From positions 186,001-250,000 of the forward strand of contig NZ_JACBYI010000003.1 in NCBI RefSeq assembly GCF_019352175.1: a stretch of DNA of 64,000 nt. Reading direction: 5' to 3'. The notes under the pieces were generated by a model. It was not told the origin of the DNA. It was given only the letters and a program-made list of their open reading frames with translations, and did no database searches. The position numbers and the translations under genes were made by a program. This DNA is from Paenibacillus sp. S150. GTDB taxonomy: Bacteria > Bacillota > Bacilli > Paenibacillales > Paenibacillaceae. Each line of letters starts with the position of its first letter. Position 1 is the first letter of the stretch. Shown here piece after piece: positions 25,539-34,952 of this stretch.

Positions 25539-26699
25539 TTACATTTCCGACAGGTCCACCCAGCGGCGCTCCTGCACCGAGCGTTCCACCGCCTCCAGCA
25601 CCGCCTGGCATTTCACACCGTCGCGGAAATTCGGCACGGGCTGGCGCCCCTCCGCTGCGGCGGACGACAGCTCCAGGATTTCATGAATGAAGGTATGCTC
25701 AAAGCCGATCGTATGGCCCGGCGGCCACCAGGCTTCGGCATAATCATGGGCGGGATCTGTGGCGAGCACACGCCGAAAGCCCTGCACATCCTCTTCGTCA
25801 GAGGCCAGATATACCTCCAGCTCATTCATCCGTTCGAAATCAAATTTCACACTGCCGAGACTGCCGTTAATTTCAAAAGAGTTGGTGGAACGGTGACCGG
25901 CGGCAAAACGCGTGGCCTCAAAGCTGCCGATGGCACCGTTTGCAAAACGCGCAAGAAACAGCGTGGCATCATCTACCGTTACCGGTCCCCTTGGAGCATC
26001 CGCACTTGCCTTGGCGCTTAGTCCTGTCATCTCCGCAGCCAGAGGCCGCTCCTTGATGAAGGTCTCGCTCATGCCGATGACTTCTTTCAGCTCCCCGACC
26101 AGATAACGCGCCAGATCAATCAGATGCGCCCCGAGGTCGCCATGCGAACCGGACCCGGCAATCTCCTTCTGCAGCCTCCACACCAGCGGAAACTCGGGAT
26201 CAAGAATCCAGTCCTGCAGAAACCAGGCACGGAAATGGTAGATTTGTCCCAGCCGGCCGCTCTCCACCAGCCTTTTGGCCAGCCGCACCGCCGGGGAGAA
26301 CCGGTAGTTGAAGCCAACCATATGCATAACTCCGGCTTCCTCTGCGGCCTGCAGCATCTCCCGGGAATCCGCAAGCGTCAGGGCAAGCGGCTTCTCGCAA
26401 AAGATATGCTTGCCAGCCTTCGCCGCTGCCAGGGCAATCTCCTTATGGGCATCGCTGGGAGCGTTGATATCAATCAGATCAATGTCGTCACGGCCCACCA
26501 GCTCCCTCCAATCGGTTGCGGTCTCCGACCAGCCCAGCCGGGCTGCGGCTTCCTGCAGGGCAGCGGCGCTGCGTCCGCACAGCACGGACATTTCCGGCTT
26601 CAGCGCCTGCGGAAAGAACATGGGCAGGCTGCGGTAGGCATTGCTGTGCGCTTTGCCCATGAATTTGTATCCTATCATTCCGATGCGAAGCTGTTTCAT
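25539..26699 (-). CDS. Gfo/Idh/MocA family oxidoreductase
   Basis: The product is 386 residues. It has Rossmann 'IGMIGYKFMGKAHSNAY', the 'CEKPLALT' motif and 'GSHGDLGAHLIDLARYL', which holds the Asp/His active-site pair of this family. The N-terminus resembles dehydrogenases annotated for inositol or glucosides. The ATG overlaps the lacI stop by 4 bp, and AGGAGGG lies inside the end of lacI, so it is translationally coupled to the regulator. thuA follows after 40 bp. Reaction class is firm; the substrate is not. Confidence 0.94.
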   Translation of the reverse strand: MKQLRIGMIGYKFMGKAHSNAYRSLPMFFPQALKPEMSVLCGRSAAALQEAAARLGWSETATDWRELVGRDDIDLIDINAPSDAHKEIALAAAKAGKHIFCEKPLALTLADSREMLQAAEEAGVMHMVGFNYRFSPAVRLAKRLVESGRLGQIYHFRAWFLQDWILDPEFPLVWRLQKEIAGSGSHGDLGAHLIDLARYLVGELKEVIGMSETFIKERPLAAEMTGLSAKASADAPRGPVTVDDATLFLARFANGAIGSFEATRFAAGHRSTNSFEINGSLGSVKFDFERMNELEVYLASDEEDVQGFRRVLATDPAHDYAEAWWPPGHTIGFEHTFIHEILELSSAAAEGRQPVPNFRDGVKCQAVLEAVERSVQERRWVDLSEM

Positions 26700-27748
26700 T
26701 GAATCCCTCCTACTTTTAATGAAGATGCACGAACAACAAGCTTGGCGGGAAGCTTCACACGGATCAGCCCGCGCTCGGCATTTTCGCTCCCGCTTTCCGG
26801 CAGCTCCAGCACCTTGGCCGCAGCAAGCTCTCCCAGCTGGTAAAAGGGAACCCGCACGCTGCTGAGCGCTGGAGTGGTAAGCTCCGCAGCATCCGAATCA
26901 TCATAGCCGACGATGGCCGGCATCCGCTCCCCCGGGATGCCCAGCTCCCGCAGTCCCTGCTGCAGGCCAATGGCCATGCGGTCATTGGCTGCCGCCACAG
27001 CCTCAATGCGTTCCAGCTGTGCGGCAATGGCCTTCGCGGCAGCGATTCCGCTTCTGCGGCTGAAATTCCCTTCGAACATAAGCGAAGGGTCGAGCGGGAT
27101 TCCCGCCTCCCGGAGAGCCCGGACATACCCCTCCAGCCGGTCGCGGCTGTTGGAATACGCCTGCGGGCCGTTCAGGAAGGCGATTCGGGTGAAGCCTTGC
27201 TCCAGCAGATGCCGCACCGCAAGCTGGCAGCCCTCGACATGATCGGCGTCCACCTCATGGAATGCTTCTCCAGGAAAATGCTGGTTAATCAGACAATAAG
27301 GATGCCCCTCCTGCCTCAGCTGCCGCAGAGCGGCAAGCTCTCCGTCCTCCTCTTTGGCGCCCAGCACAATGCAGGCATCCACCTTGCGCATCCGGAACAG
27401 TCCGCAGTAATCCAGCGGCTCATCGGCATCGCGGAAAATCATCAGCAGATCATAGCCCTCCTCCCTGGCCCTGCTCCCGATCCCGCTGAGAATTTCGGAG
27501 AAATAATAAGCGGAGAACAGCCGGGCTTTGGGCAGGTAGGGCATGACGACGCCCAAATTTCCGCTGCGCCTTCGGGCAAAGCTGCGGGCCAGCGAGCTTG
27601 GAGTGTAGCCCAGTTCCCTGGCCGCAGCCAATACCTTCTGCTTGGTCTTCTCTTTCAGCGGACCGACGTTATTCAGCACACGGGAGACAGTCGCTTCCGA
27701 TACCCCGGCAAGCTCGGCAACCTCTTTGCGGCTTGCGATAGCAATCAT
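26696..27748 (-). CDS. LacI-family transcriptional repressor
   Basis: The product is 350 residues, counting from the ATG at 27748 (MIAIASRKEVAELAGVS). The helix-turn-helix 'VAELAGVSEATVSRVLNN' leads into a periplasmic-binding-protein-like sensor domain. The frame is open up to a GTG at 27844, but that GTG lies within an operator palindrome at the predicted transcription start. The shorter form is preferred, although it has no ideal ribosome binding site. It heads the Gfo/Idh-ThuA-Gfo/Idh operon and very likely represses it together with itself. Confidence 0.9.
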   Translation of the reverse strand: MIAIASRKEVAELAGVSEATVSRVLNNVGPLKEKTKQKVLAAARELGYTPSSLARSFARRRSGNLGVVMPYLPKARLFSAYYFSEILSGIGSRAREEGYDLLMIFRDADEPLDYCGLFRMRKVDACIVLGAKEEDGELAALRQLRQEGHPYCLINQHFPGEAFHEVDADHVEGCQLAVRHLLEQGFTRIAFLNGPQAYSNSRDRLEGYVRALREAGIPLDPSLMFEGNFSRRSGIAAAKAIAAQLERIEAVAAANDRMAIGLQQGLRELGIPGERMPAIVGYDDSDAAELTTPALSSVRVPFYQLGELAAAKVLELPESGSENAERGLIRVKLPAKLVVRASSLKVGGIQ

Positions 27749-27833
27749 CCTTTCTGGACGCTTGGCCTTGGCTAGACTCGCTTCAGAAGCATTCGCTTCG
27801 TTTTTCAGCTTATCTGCCTTGCCTTTAGAGCCT

Positions 27834-27879
27834 AAAATGTACACGCGTACATTTTCTCACGAAGCCCAGGTGATGTCAA
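27834..27879 (-). promoter_or_regulatory. Promoter with overlapping LacI-type operator
   Basis: On the minus strand TTGACA (27879-27874) and GAAAAT (27856-27851) are 17 bp apart. The -10 overlaps a 22-bp palindrome (27834-27855), AAAATGTAC-acgc-GTACATTTT in outline, of the kind bound by LacI repressors. The predicted RNA start is near 27844. This suggests autoregulation of the sugar dehydrogenase operon. Confidence 0.6.
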
Positions 27880-27985
27880 TCATCCGGGCCGTGATTTTTT
27901 ATATTTTTACGGGCTGGCCGCCGTTCAATATATACAGAAGTTTCGCAGCAAAAATATGCATCAGCGGCGGGCTTCTTTCCGCTGC

Positions 27986-28861
27986 TTATTCAACTTCTTT
28001 GAACCAGGACTGGACATGCTTCAAAAACCGTTTGGTCGCCGGAGAAGCATATTTCAGCGATTGGACGGCGATGCCGAGCGAACGGAAGCTGCGTTCTTCA
28101 AGCTCTAGCGTAGCTACGTTATGATTCTGGCGCTGGATGACCAGCTCCGGCAGAATGCTGATGCCAAGTCCATTTTCCACCATGGCAATAATGGCATAAT
28201 CGTCCCCGGCCGAGAATTTGATATTGGGCTTGATGGCCGCCTTGTCCAGTACCCGTCTGACATCATAATCCGAGCCCGCCTTCGGAATAATGAAGTCCTC
28301 ATAGGCGATTTGTGCAAGCGGCATGTATGGGGCCCGGCTCAGGGGATGCTCCTTGGAGAGGATAGCCAGCATCCGGTCCCGTTTCAGCGGGAACACCTCG
28401 AATTTCTCCCGGGTGGGAAGAGACAGAAATCCGCAATCGATTACTCCAGCCTCGATCCACTGCTCGATTTCCAGATAGCCCCCTTCCATCAGCTTGAACT
28501 CAATATAGGGGTACTCCTTGCGGAACTGCTTAATCATGCCGGGCAGCCAATGCACAGAAACGCTGGTGAAGGTGCCGATCGTTACCGTGCCGGTCTCCAG
28601 TCCATGGATGTCTGCAATCTGCTGCTTCAACTGCTCGTTCCATTTCATAATCTCACGGATCGGCTGGACCACCTGCTCGCCATTGACTGTTAATTTGACC
28701 CCGGCACGGTTCCTGACCAGAAGAGTAAAACCAAATTCCGTCTCCAGGCTGCTGATGGCATGGCTGATGCCTGATTGGGTGAATCCCAGCACCTCTGCGG
28801 CCCGGGTCAGACTGCCAAGCTCTACTACCTTAAGAAACACCTCATATTTACTGATGCTCAA
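27986..28861 (-). CDS. LysR-family transcriptional regulator
   Basis: The product is 291 residues. The winged helix-turn-helix at the N-terminus ('LTRAAEVLGFTQSGISHAIS') and a two-lobed substrate-binding domain identify LysR. The TTG start follows AGGAGGAG. It is divergent from an EamA-family transporter, the usual arrangement for a regulator of its neighbour. The 114-bp spacer has a T-N11-A site. The effector is unknown. Confidence 0.94.
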   Translation of the reverse strand: MSISKYEVFLKVVELGSLTRAAEVLGFTQSGISHAISSLETEFGFTLLVRNRAGVKLTVNGEQVVQPIREIMKWNEQLKQQIADIHGLETGTVTIGTFTSVSVHWLPGMIKQFRKEYPYIEFKLMEGGYLEIEQWIEAGVIDCGFLSLPTREKFEVFPLKRDRMLAILSKEHPLSRAPYMPLAQIAYEDFIIPKAGSDYDVRRVLDKAAIKPNIKFSAGDDYAIIAMVENGLGISILPELVIQRQNHNVATLELEERSFRSLGIAVQSLKYASPATKRFLKHVQSWFKEVE

Positions 28862-28887
28862 GCTGCTGCACTCCTCCTGAATTTATA

Positions 28888-28952
28888 TGAATTTCACTCA
28901 TGTATATCATAATAAACGTTCAGTTAACTTATGTATTTGTGCATATTATACT
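28888..28952 (+). promoter_or_regulatory. LysR box and promoter upstream of the EamA gene
   Basis: ATGA-atttcac-TCAT (28888-28902) fits the T-N11-A LysR box. TTAACT (28924-28929) and TATACT (28947-28952) with a 17-bp spacer look like a sigma-A promoter for the transporter gene. Confidence 0.5.
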
Positions 28953-28993
28953 ATAGTGGCTAACAACTTGAAATATTGAAGGATGATGATGGT

Positions 28994-29896
28994 ATGAAGC
29001 CGCTCAAGGCTGAGCTGATGCTCTTCGTAGTAACGATGTTCTGGGGTTCCTCTTACATATTCATGAAGATGGGGCTTGGAACGCTCGGGGAATTCAATCT
29101 GATTGCGCTGCGCTTTGGACTGGCCTTTATTCTCGCAGCCATTTTGTTTCACAAGCGGCTGGGAAGTGCAGATGCCCGAACACTGAAATATGGAGCGTTG
29201 CTCGGCTTCCTGCTGCTCGGCGTCTTCACCTGCATTACCTTCGGTCTGAAGACCACAACCACCTCCAATGCCGGTTTTCTTGTCGCGTTAACCGTTATTT
29301 TTGTGCCCATGCTTGACGTGCTCGTATTCAGAAAAAAAGTCGCTCCCCCCCAAGTCTTCGGGGCTGTCCTGGCTATTGCCGGAATCGGGCTGCTCACCCT
29401 GAACTCTTCCCTGCGCATGCAGCCCGGCGACATCCTCTGCATTCTGTCCGCAGTCTTCTATGCCGTGCAGATTCTGGTCACAGGCAAAGCGGTAAAAACC
29501 TGCAACCCCCTGAGCCTTGGCATTCTGCAGCTCGGCTTCGCCGGCGGATTTGCGCTTTGCCTGTCGTTCTTGTTCGAGACGCCTTCCCTGCCTTCCTCCC
29601 TGCCCGGATGGATTGCCATCCTGGCGCTTGGCATCTTTTGCAGCGCCTGCGGCTTTATTCTCCAACCCGTGGCCCAGAAATACACCACTCCGACCCGCAC
29701 CGGTCTGATCTTCTCGATGGAGCCGGTGTTCGCCGCCCTGTTCGGCTACTGGTTCGCAGGAGAGCAGCTGTCGATGCAGGGCTATGCGGGAGCGGCGCTT
29801 GTGCTGCTAGGCATCACCGCCTCCGAGCTGCTCAGCAAAGCGCATACCGCTCCGGGCACAGTGAGGCTGTTCAAGAAACGGCGGGCCCATCCATAA
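28994..29896 (+). CDS. DMT superfamily (EamA) transporter
   Basis: The product is 300 residues with ten hydrophobic helices in two EamA repeats. It begins 'MKPLKAELMLFVVTMFWGSSY', a typical drug/metabolite transporter N-terminus. The ATG at 28994 is preferred over a TTG six codons upstream because AAGGA lies 10 nt before it. It is probably an exporter of an amino acid or other metabolite, controlled by the divergent LysR. The substrate is unknown. Confidence 0.93.
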   Translation: MKPLKAELMLFVVTMFWGSSYIFMKMGLGTLGEFNLIALRFGLAFILAAILFHKRLGSADARTLKYGALLGFLLLGVFTCITFGLKTTTTSNAGFLVALTVIFVPMLDVLVFRKKVAPPQVFGAVLAIAGIGLLTLNSSLRMQPGDILCILSAVFYAVQILVTGKAVKTCNPLSLGILQLGFAGGFALCLSFLFETPSLPSSLPGWIAILALGIFCSACGFILQPVAQKYTTPTRTGLIFSMEPVFAALFGYWFAGEQLSMQGYAGAALVLLGITASELLSKAHTAPGTVRLFKKRRAHP

Positions 29897-29924
29897 AGAT
29901 TCATTTAGGATAAAATCATTAGCA

Positions 29925-29967
29925 GAAACGGCTTTTCCGTCTTTTTCCAAGGGCCGCGGACCGTTTC
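29925..29967. repeat. Palindromic element copy 4
   Basis: GAAACGGC ... CCGTC ... GGGCCGCGGACCGTTTC has the outer arms of the family and a degenerate centre. The flanking AGCAGGGAAAAAGCGGGATC and CATATAAA resemble the DNA right of the copy at 39470. Confidence 0.5.
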
Positions 29968-30014
29968 AGCAGGGAAAAAGCGGGATCGTTTATAACGCAA
30001 AGCATATAAATGCA

Positions 30015-30049
30015 AAAAAGCCGCCACAGCAACAGCTGCGCGGCTTTTT
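30015..30049. terminator. Bidirectional terminator between the EamA and DHA2 genes
   Basis: AAAAAGCCGC pairs with GCGGCTTTTT. The A-run and T-run on the two flanks make it usable in both directions for the convergent genes ending at 29896 and 30062. Confidence 0.88.
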
Positions 30050-30061
30050 GTACGCCTATGC

Positions 30062-31558
30062 TCAGTGTCCCATCATCATCGCCGGATCAGCAGCCTGCGC
30101 ATCCGGTGCATCCGGTGCAGCAGCCACCTTCGGCTTGCGGAGAATCAGGCTGATGACCACACCGGCCACAGCGATGCAGGCAGCGAAGAAGAATACATCA
30201 TTGAAGCCCAGAACCATGGCTGAGAGCGGGTTAGCGCCTGAAGCCATTTTACCCATATGAACAGCAATTTGACTGGTCAGGTAACCGGTCATACCGGCTA
30301 CGGCAAATGATACAACCACTTGCTGGGCAGCGGCAGTAAGCGGAGTTACCCGGTTCACCCATTCACGCGGTGCGGAGTTCAGCACATGGGTGTTGACCGG
30401 CATCATCGAAAGACCCATGCCAAGACCCATCATCGCCAGGCAGGACATAATAACCGGCAGGCTGGTATCCACTGTGACGCCAGATAACAGGAAGAGAGCG
30501 GTAGATATAATGCTCAGGCCGACAAAGACCAGCGGACGCGCCCCAATCTTGTCAAACAGGCGTCCGCCCAGCGGCATTCCGATCCCGGAAGCAAGGGCTT
30601 GCGGCAGAAGAATCAGGCCCGTTTCCAGCGGTGTATAATTGCGGATCTGCTGCAGATAGAGCGGCACGAACAGCATGGAGCCGAACAATGCGGCCTGCGT
30701 CACCCAGCTGAGAATAATCCCCCGGGTGAAGTCCGATGAACGGAACACCCGCAGCTCAAGCAGTGGATGCTTATGAAGCAGCTCCACAATGACAAACAGC
30801 ACCAGCGCCACACCTCCGACAGACAATCCCAGAATCGCACCGGTGGAGGACCAGCTCTCGCCACCGCCTTGGTTCACACCGTAAGCAAGCATAGAGAAGG
30901 CTACCGGGGCCAGGATAATGCCAAGAATATCAAGGTGTGCCCTGCCCTTTGTTTCTGTCTTCGGCAAATATTTAAGACCAAGAATAATCCCGACGATACC
31001 GATTGGCACGTTGATTAGGAAAATCCAGTGCCAGCTCACGTACTCCACCAGCCAGCCGGACAATACCGGTCCAAGGGCCGGAGCGAGCAGCATCGGAATG
31101 CCCAGCAGACCCATGATCGAGCCTCTGCGCTCAGGCGGAGCCAGTCTGAAGACCATCGCCATCCCGATTGGGGCTACCATGCCGCCGCCAAGACCTTGAA
31201 TGACGCGGAACAGCACCAGCTGCCCTGAGGTCTGTGCTAAGGAACACAGCATGGAGCCCAGAACGAACATGGCAACTGTGGACACGAAAACCTGCTTTGA
31301 GCCGAAACGGTCTGTCATATACCCCGCCAGAGGGATTACCGCAGCCAGGGCAAGCGTATATCCCGTAATCGCCCATTGCACGGTTTTGAGATCAGTATTG
31401 AAGTATTCCACCAGCTTGGGCACGGCCACATTGACTACGGTACCGTCGAGGATGACCATAATCATTCCTACGATAATTGCCAAGAGCGGCGGCAGTATGG
31501 CTTTCAGTGAGAAGGGCTGCTCTGCCGGAGCACCTTTCCCGGCTATTGTATTTGACAT
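30062..31558 (-). CDS. DHA2-family MFS efflux transporter
   Basis: The product is 498 residues with 14 membrane helices and motifs of the EmrB/QacA group: 'VILDGTVVNVAVPKL' in helix 1 and 'RVIQGLGGGMVAPIGMAMVF' in helix 4. It should export drugs or metabolites in exchange for protons. It lies 43 bp after a TetR gene, which presumably represses both from an operator upstream. The short C-terminal tail is Ala/Asp-rich and ends in 'MMMGH'. The substrate cannot be told. Confidence 0.94.
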   Translation of the reverse strand: MSNTIAGKGAPAEQPFSLKAILPPLLAIIVGMIMVILDGTVVNVAVPKLVEYFNTDLKTVQWAITGYTLALAAVIPLAGYMTDRFGSKQVFVSTVAMFVLGSMLCSLAQTSGQLVLFRVIQGLGGGMVAPIGMAMVFRLAPPERRGSIMGLLGIPMLLAPALGPVLSGWLVEYVSWHWIFLINVPIGIVGIILGLKYLPKTETKGRAHLDILGIILAPVAFSMLAYGVNQGGGESWSSTGAILGLSVGGVALVLFVIVELLHKHPLLELRVFRSSDFTRGIILSWVTQAALFGSMLFVPLYLQQIRNYTPLETGLILLPQALASGIGMPLGGRLFDKIGARPLVFVGLSIISTALFLLSGVTVDTSLPVIMSCLAMMGLGMGLSMMPVNTHVLNSAPREWVNRVTPLTAAAQQVVVSFAVAGMTGYLTSQIAVHMGKMASGANPLSAMVLGFNDVFFFAACIAVAGVVISLILRKPKVAAAPDAPDAQAADPAMMMGH

Positions 31559-31601
31559 TTCTTATCTCCACTCTTTTCTCTATTTATATTGTTGTTTGTA
31601 T

Positions 31602-32216
31602 TTAATGAAAATAACGCCCGAACAACTCGTCGATCTGTTCCCCAATAGGGGGAAGATTGGCAAACGGCAAGAAATTCCCATTGTCCTTAGGCAGACTGGA
31701 AATCGTAATCATGGGAAAAACCACTGCCCCGTATATCTGAAGCTGCATCGTAATCAGCTTGTTTTTGTCCTGCTCGCCGGTAATTTCCTGGATTGCCTGC
31801 AGAATCTTTTCAATCCGCATCATTTTGCAATAACGGGTGTATTCATCCAGAGAGCCCATAACATGATGTCTCTGATCAAGCATTTGTCTGGCCAACCCGG
31901 GATAACGCTGAAGCTCTTCAATGTAACGGATAAAAAATTGCTTGAGCCTCTCCCTTGGCGGCAAAGTGTCGTCTTCCAGCACTTTAAAGGCGTCATTAAA
32001 GGTAGAGAGCAGCGCCCGTACCGCATCCGCCAGCAGCTTCTCTTTGGAGCCGTAATGATAGTTGACAAGGGCCAGATTAATACCTGCTCTGGTGGCTATA
32101 TTGCGCATAGTGGCACAGCTGAACCCCTCCCCGCGGATCAGATCCACGGTCACCTCAAGAATCGTCTGCTTCGTATCCTTGTCTGGGTGATCTGCAATAT
32201 TGTTGGTTCTGGTCAT
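31602..32216 (-). CDS. TetR-family repressor
   Basis: The product is 204 residues, counting from the ATG at 32216 (MTRTNNIADHPDKD). A TTG eleven codons upstream would overlap the AAGGAGG. The N-terminal helix-turn-helix 'MRNIATRAGINLALVNYHYG' is typical of TetR, and the C-terminal ligand domain is unclassified. A perfect 17-bp palindrome lies 41-57 bp upstream. It is the first gene of an operon with a DHA2 pump. Confidence 0.92.
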   Translation of the reverse strand: MTRTNNIADHPDKDTKQTILEVTVDLIRGEGFSCATMRNIATRAGINLALVNYHYGSKEKLLADAVRALLSTFNDAFKVLEDDTLPPRERLKQFFIRYIEELQRYPGLARQMLDQRHHVMGSLDEYTRYCKMMRIEKILQAIQEITGEQDKNKLITMQLQIYGAVVFPMITISSLPKDNGNFLPFANLPPIGEQIDELFGRYFH

Positions 32217-32256
32217 AGCTTTGGCTGCTTCCTCCTTCCTTACATACAATCCTAAT

Positions 32257-32273
32257 CATCGTTTTAAACGATG
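32257..32273. promoter_or_regulatory. TetR operator
   Basis: CATCGTTT-T-AAACGATG is a perfect 17-bp inverted repeat immediately upstream of the tetR-DHA2 operon, the expected position for an autorepression site. Confidence 0.65.
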
Positions 32274-32416
32274 TTTAACAGAAACTAAATTTACTCCCAA
32301 ACGGCAAGCCTGTCAATAGCCAATTTGGACTCCGGCAGCACAACAAACAGCCTGGGGAGCGAGCAAATCCGCTTCCTCCCCCGGATTTCAACGTTTAAAT
32401 TCCCCGGCAACAAGCA

Positions 32417-32458
32417 GAAACGGCTACGCCTTCCTTGACCGGGCAGCGCAGCTGTTTG
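32417..32458. repeat. Palindromic element copy 5
   Basis: GAAACGGCTACGCC ... GGGCAGCGCAGCTGTTT is close to the copy at 13327. In both places it stands before a copy of the long modular repeat, so the two elements travel together here. Confidence 0.55.
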
Positions 32459-32604
32459 CATTTCAGGTGTAAGGCCGGCTGCGGTTCCCCCGCTCACCGT
32501 TCCCCTGGCCGGCCGAAGCACTTCCTCCCCGATCCCTCCAGACCTTCCTGCTGAGACCCTGCGGCCTAAGCCCAAGTGAAAAAAGGAAACTCAATCCATA
32601 CATT

Positions 32605-33177
32605 CCCTTTTTCGCTTGCGTTAGCGGGAAAAAGGAGACCTAATTGATCCGTTTCTCTCCCCTGCAGAGGAACACGCCTGCATTAAGCTGAACTTGAACC
32701 ATTCATCCAAAGGGCAGCCATTTTAGTGGTAAAAAGGATAACTAATCCACCGCATTCGGATTCCGGATCATCCCTAGTGGGAAAAAGTACAACTAATTCG
32801 GCTGAAATCAGCCATTTGGAGGCAATGGGCCTCTATGAAGTGTACAAAATCCCACTAAAGCCCGTTAATGCCAGAATTCCAGCCCATTTTAGTGTTACTT
32901 TTTACACTTCGCTTCCGTTCCCTATGAACATCCTTGCGTTTCATCAGCTTGTTCAGGTTCTCCGGTTCCATTCCTATACATTCAATTACCTTTTTATTAA
33001 ATTACCTTTTTGGCTCAACACCAAAATCAGCGGGTAACGATGTGAATGAAGTCCGCTGCGGGTTCAGAGGGTTCTTCCTGCCGCTGTTAAAGCCCGGTTT
33101 CCTGATTGGAATAAGATTGCAGGTTGAATTTAGATGGAGCAAGCTTTTTCCCGCGATTCCTTTAAGACTTTTCCGCA
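32605..33177. repeat. Long dispersed repeat, copy A2
   Basis: It is closely similar to 13446-13945 in the same orientation, with an extra segment of about 73 bp at 32970-33042. Forward modules TAGTGGTAAAAAGGATAACT (32724) and TAGTGGGAAAAAGTACAACT (32776) are followed by inverted AGTGTACAAAATCCCACTAA (32840) and TTAGTGTTACTTTTTACACT (32889). It occupies most of the spacer 32274-33269, where no gene was recognised. Confidence 0.75.
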
Positions 33178-33269
33178 CGTGTATGTCTTTTAAAAAAGCA
33201 AGAAACCGCCCATGACATGCGGCCTCATGCTTTCACCATTAAAGCATATTCCTGATTCCTTGTTTTATT

Positions 33270-34037
33270 TTACCGGACTGCCGCAGCCTCACTGGCAGCA
33301 ATGGGCGCCAGCGTCAGCCCGGTGATCTTGCCTGTTTTGTCTAATGTCAAAGCCAGAGTCGCTTCGGACTTCTCGAAGATGAGCACGCTCTGGATGGTCA
33401 TCTCCCCGGCACTCCAATGGCTGTCCGTTGTTTTCATTCCATAATAATTGCCGGCCGGGGCCGCAACCGTCTGCCAGCTTTGCTGAACCAGGGGCAGAAA
33501 TGCCTGCTGTGCAGCGGAATTGCTCAAGTAACGCTCCTGCAGCTCCTGATATTTGCCTGCCGCAAGCAGCCCGCTTACAGCACCGGCAATAACCTCAGGG
33601 GCATAGATCTCGGCTTGCCCGGTGCTCTGGCTGTACGAAGCAATAAGCCCCATAGCATTAAAAAAAGATAACGGAACATAAATCCGTTTCTGTCTGACTT
33701 CAACCGGCTCGTTGAATGAAAGCCTGTCTTTGCCGTTAAGCAGCAGCTCATTCCCGCTGAGCGTAAAGTTAACGGTTTCTTTCACCCGCGTTAACTGAAT
33801 CTGTCCGGTACTGCCCTGATAAGTGGTTTTATATTTGAGAGCCTCCGCTGTTTCGCGCAGCGGGAGCATAACGGTCGATCCGCTCTTATATGCCCTCGGC
33901 TCCTCAGGCTGCAGCAATTGCCCATTTAAAATAACTTTTATAGGCTCTGCGGCTTGTGCGCGCTGTGGTGCCAATATCCCTAACCCGGCTGCCAATAACA
34001 GAATACTGAGGGTTACGGCTGCGATTTTGAGCTTCAC
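33270..34037 (-). CDS. Secreted stalk-domain protein with DUF3887-like C-terminus
   Basis: The product is 255 residues with a GTG start behind GGAGAGGTGG. A signal peptide (1-29, ending AQAA) precedes a copper-amine-oxidase N-terminal-like (stalk) domain (about 33-145, 'VILNGQLLQPEEPRAYKSGS' and 'VMLPLRETAEAL'). This domain is common in Paenibacillus extracellular proteins and is thought to bind the cell wall or protein partners. The C-terminal 100 residues resemble DUF3887. No catalytic residues are evident. It is exported; function unknown. Confidence 0.88.
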   Translation of the reverse strand: MKLKIAAVTLSILLLAAGLGILAPQRAQAAEPIKVILNGQLLQPEEPRAYKSGSTVMLPLRETAEALKYKTTYQGSTGQIQLTRVKETVNFTLSGNELLLNGKDRLSFNEPVEVRQKRIYVPLSFFNAMGLIASYSQSTGQAEIYAPEVIAGAVSGLLAAGKYQELQERYLSNSAAQQAFLPLVQQSWQTVAAPAGNYYGMKTTDSHWSAGEMTIQSVLIFEKSEATLALTLDKTGKITGLTLAPIAASEAAAVR

Positions 34038-34178
34038 ATCGATTCCACCTCTCCTGTATTAGTTTGATTAGGTTTGCAAGCTGCAAAAACAGCCCATACA
34101 TTCAACATTACCCAAAGGCCCCGATTTTATAACAGGCTCATAACCGTTGTGGATTTCATCGAACAATCCTTAAGCGCG

Positions 34179-34952
34179 TCATTCCACGTCGAAGTTGAAG
34201 TACTGCGAAGGAAAAGGCTCCTTGATCAGAGTGAAATGCCACCACTCCTTGCTGTACGGCTTGAATCCCCGTTTCTCCATAGCATCCTTAAGAATTTTAC
34301 GGTTGGCGTGCTGCGTCTTGCTGATGAGTGAAGTATTGTAATATGAAATGTCGCCGAAAAAATCAAAAGGGCTGCCCATATCCACCAGGGCTCCCGTTTT
34401 TGCATACGCCAGGGTCAAATCAACCGTGCTGCCTCTCGAATGTCCCGATTTCTTGGCGATAAAACCCAGCTTGAACAGGTTGCGCTTGTCCAGCTTGGGG
34501 TAATATTGCTGTTTCATCCTGATATCCGCCGCATCCTGAGACCAGGACACAAAACGGTTCACCGCTTTTTGCGGACGGTAGGCATCATAAATTCTCAAAA
34601 TATAACCTTTGCCTGCCAGATCATCACTGACTGCCTTCAACGCTTTGGCCCCTGCTTGTGAAAAGATGGCCACCGGCGCCTTATACCCGGTTACACGCGC
34701 CCCGGTGAAATTATTCTCAGTGTAGTAACGGATTTCATATTGTGCCGCAGGAATAACTTCATCAAGATACACGAACCCTTTGGGCAAATTATTTTTCTTC
34801 TGCACATTGCTCTGCCGGGACGGCGTTCCTTCCTTCTGTCCTGTCCCTGCGGCGGCGGCCGTGCTTCCATGTAATATAAGCGCTATGCCCAAGCTGACCG
34901 CAAGGGCAGCACCCGCTATTTTTCCCGCGGCAAACTTCTGCTGTCTGAACAA
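34179..34952 (-). CDS. D-Ala-D-Ala dipeptidase, VanX-like (M15D)
   Basis: The product is 257 residues, counting from a TTG at 34952, 6 nt after a GGGGGG stretch. Longer in-frame starts lack ribosome binding sites and would spoil the signal peptide. The signal peptide or anchor (1-33) is followed by the M15D domain with zinc motif '[13 protein letters not shown]' and 'KEWWHFTL', matching SxHxxGxAxD and ExxWH. Position 3 before the metal Asp is Thr-Val rather than Ala, a mild deviation. It should cleave D-Ala-D-Ala dipeptides outside the membrane, in peptidoglycan recycling rather than vancomycin resistance, since no vanHA is nearby. Confidence 0.88.
   Translation of the reverse strand: MFRQQKFAAGKIAGAALAVSLGIALILHGSTAAAAGTGQKEGTPSRQSNVQKKNNLPKGFVYLDEVIPAAQYEIRYYTENNFTGARVTGYKAPVAIFSQAGAKALKAVSDDLAGKGYILRIYDAYRPQKAVNRFVSWSQDAADIRMKQQYYPKLDKRNLFKLGFIAKKSGHSRGSTVDLTLAYAKTGALVDMGSPFDFFGDISYYNTSLISKTQHANRKILKDAMEKRGFKPYSKEWWHFTLIKEPFPSQYFNFDVE

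Noticed and set aside
34179..34952. Vancomycin resistance determinant
   Set aside because: The VanX-like dipeptidase is exported and has no vanH or vanA neighbours; a peptidoglycan recycling role is more likely.
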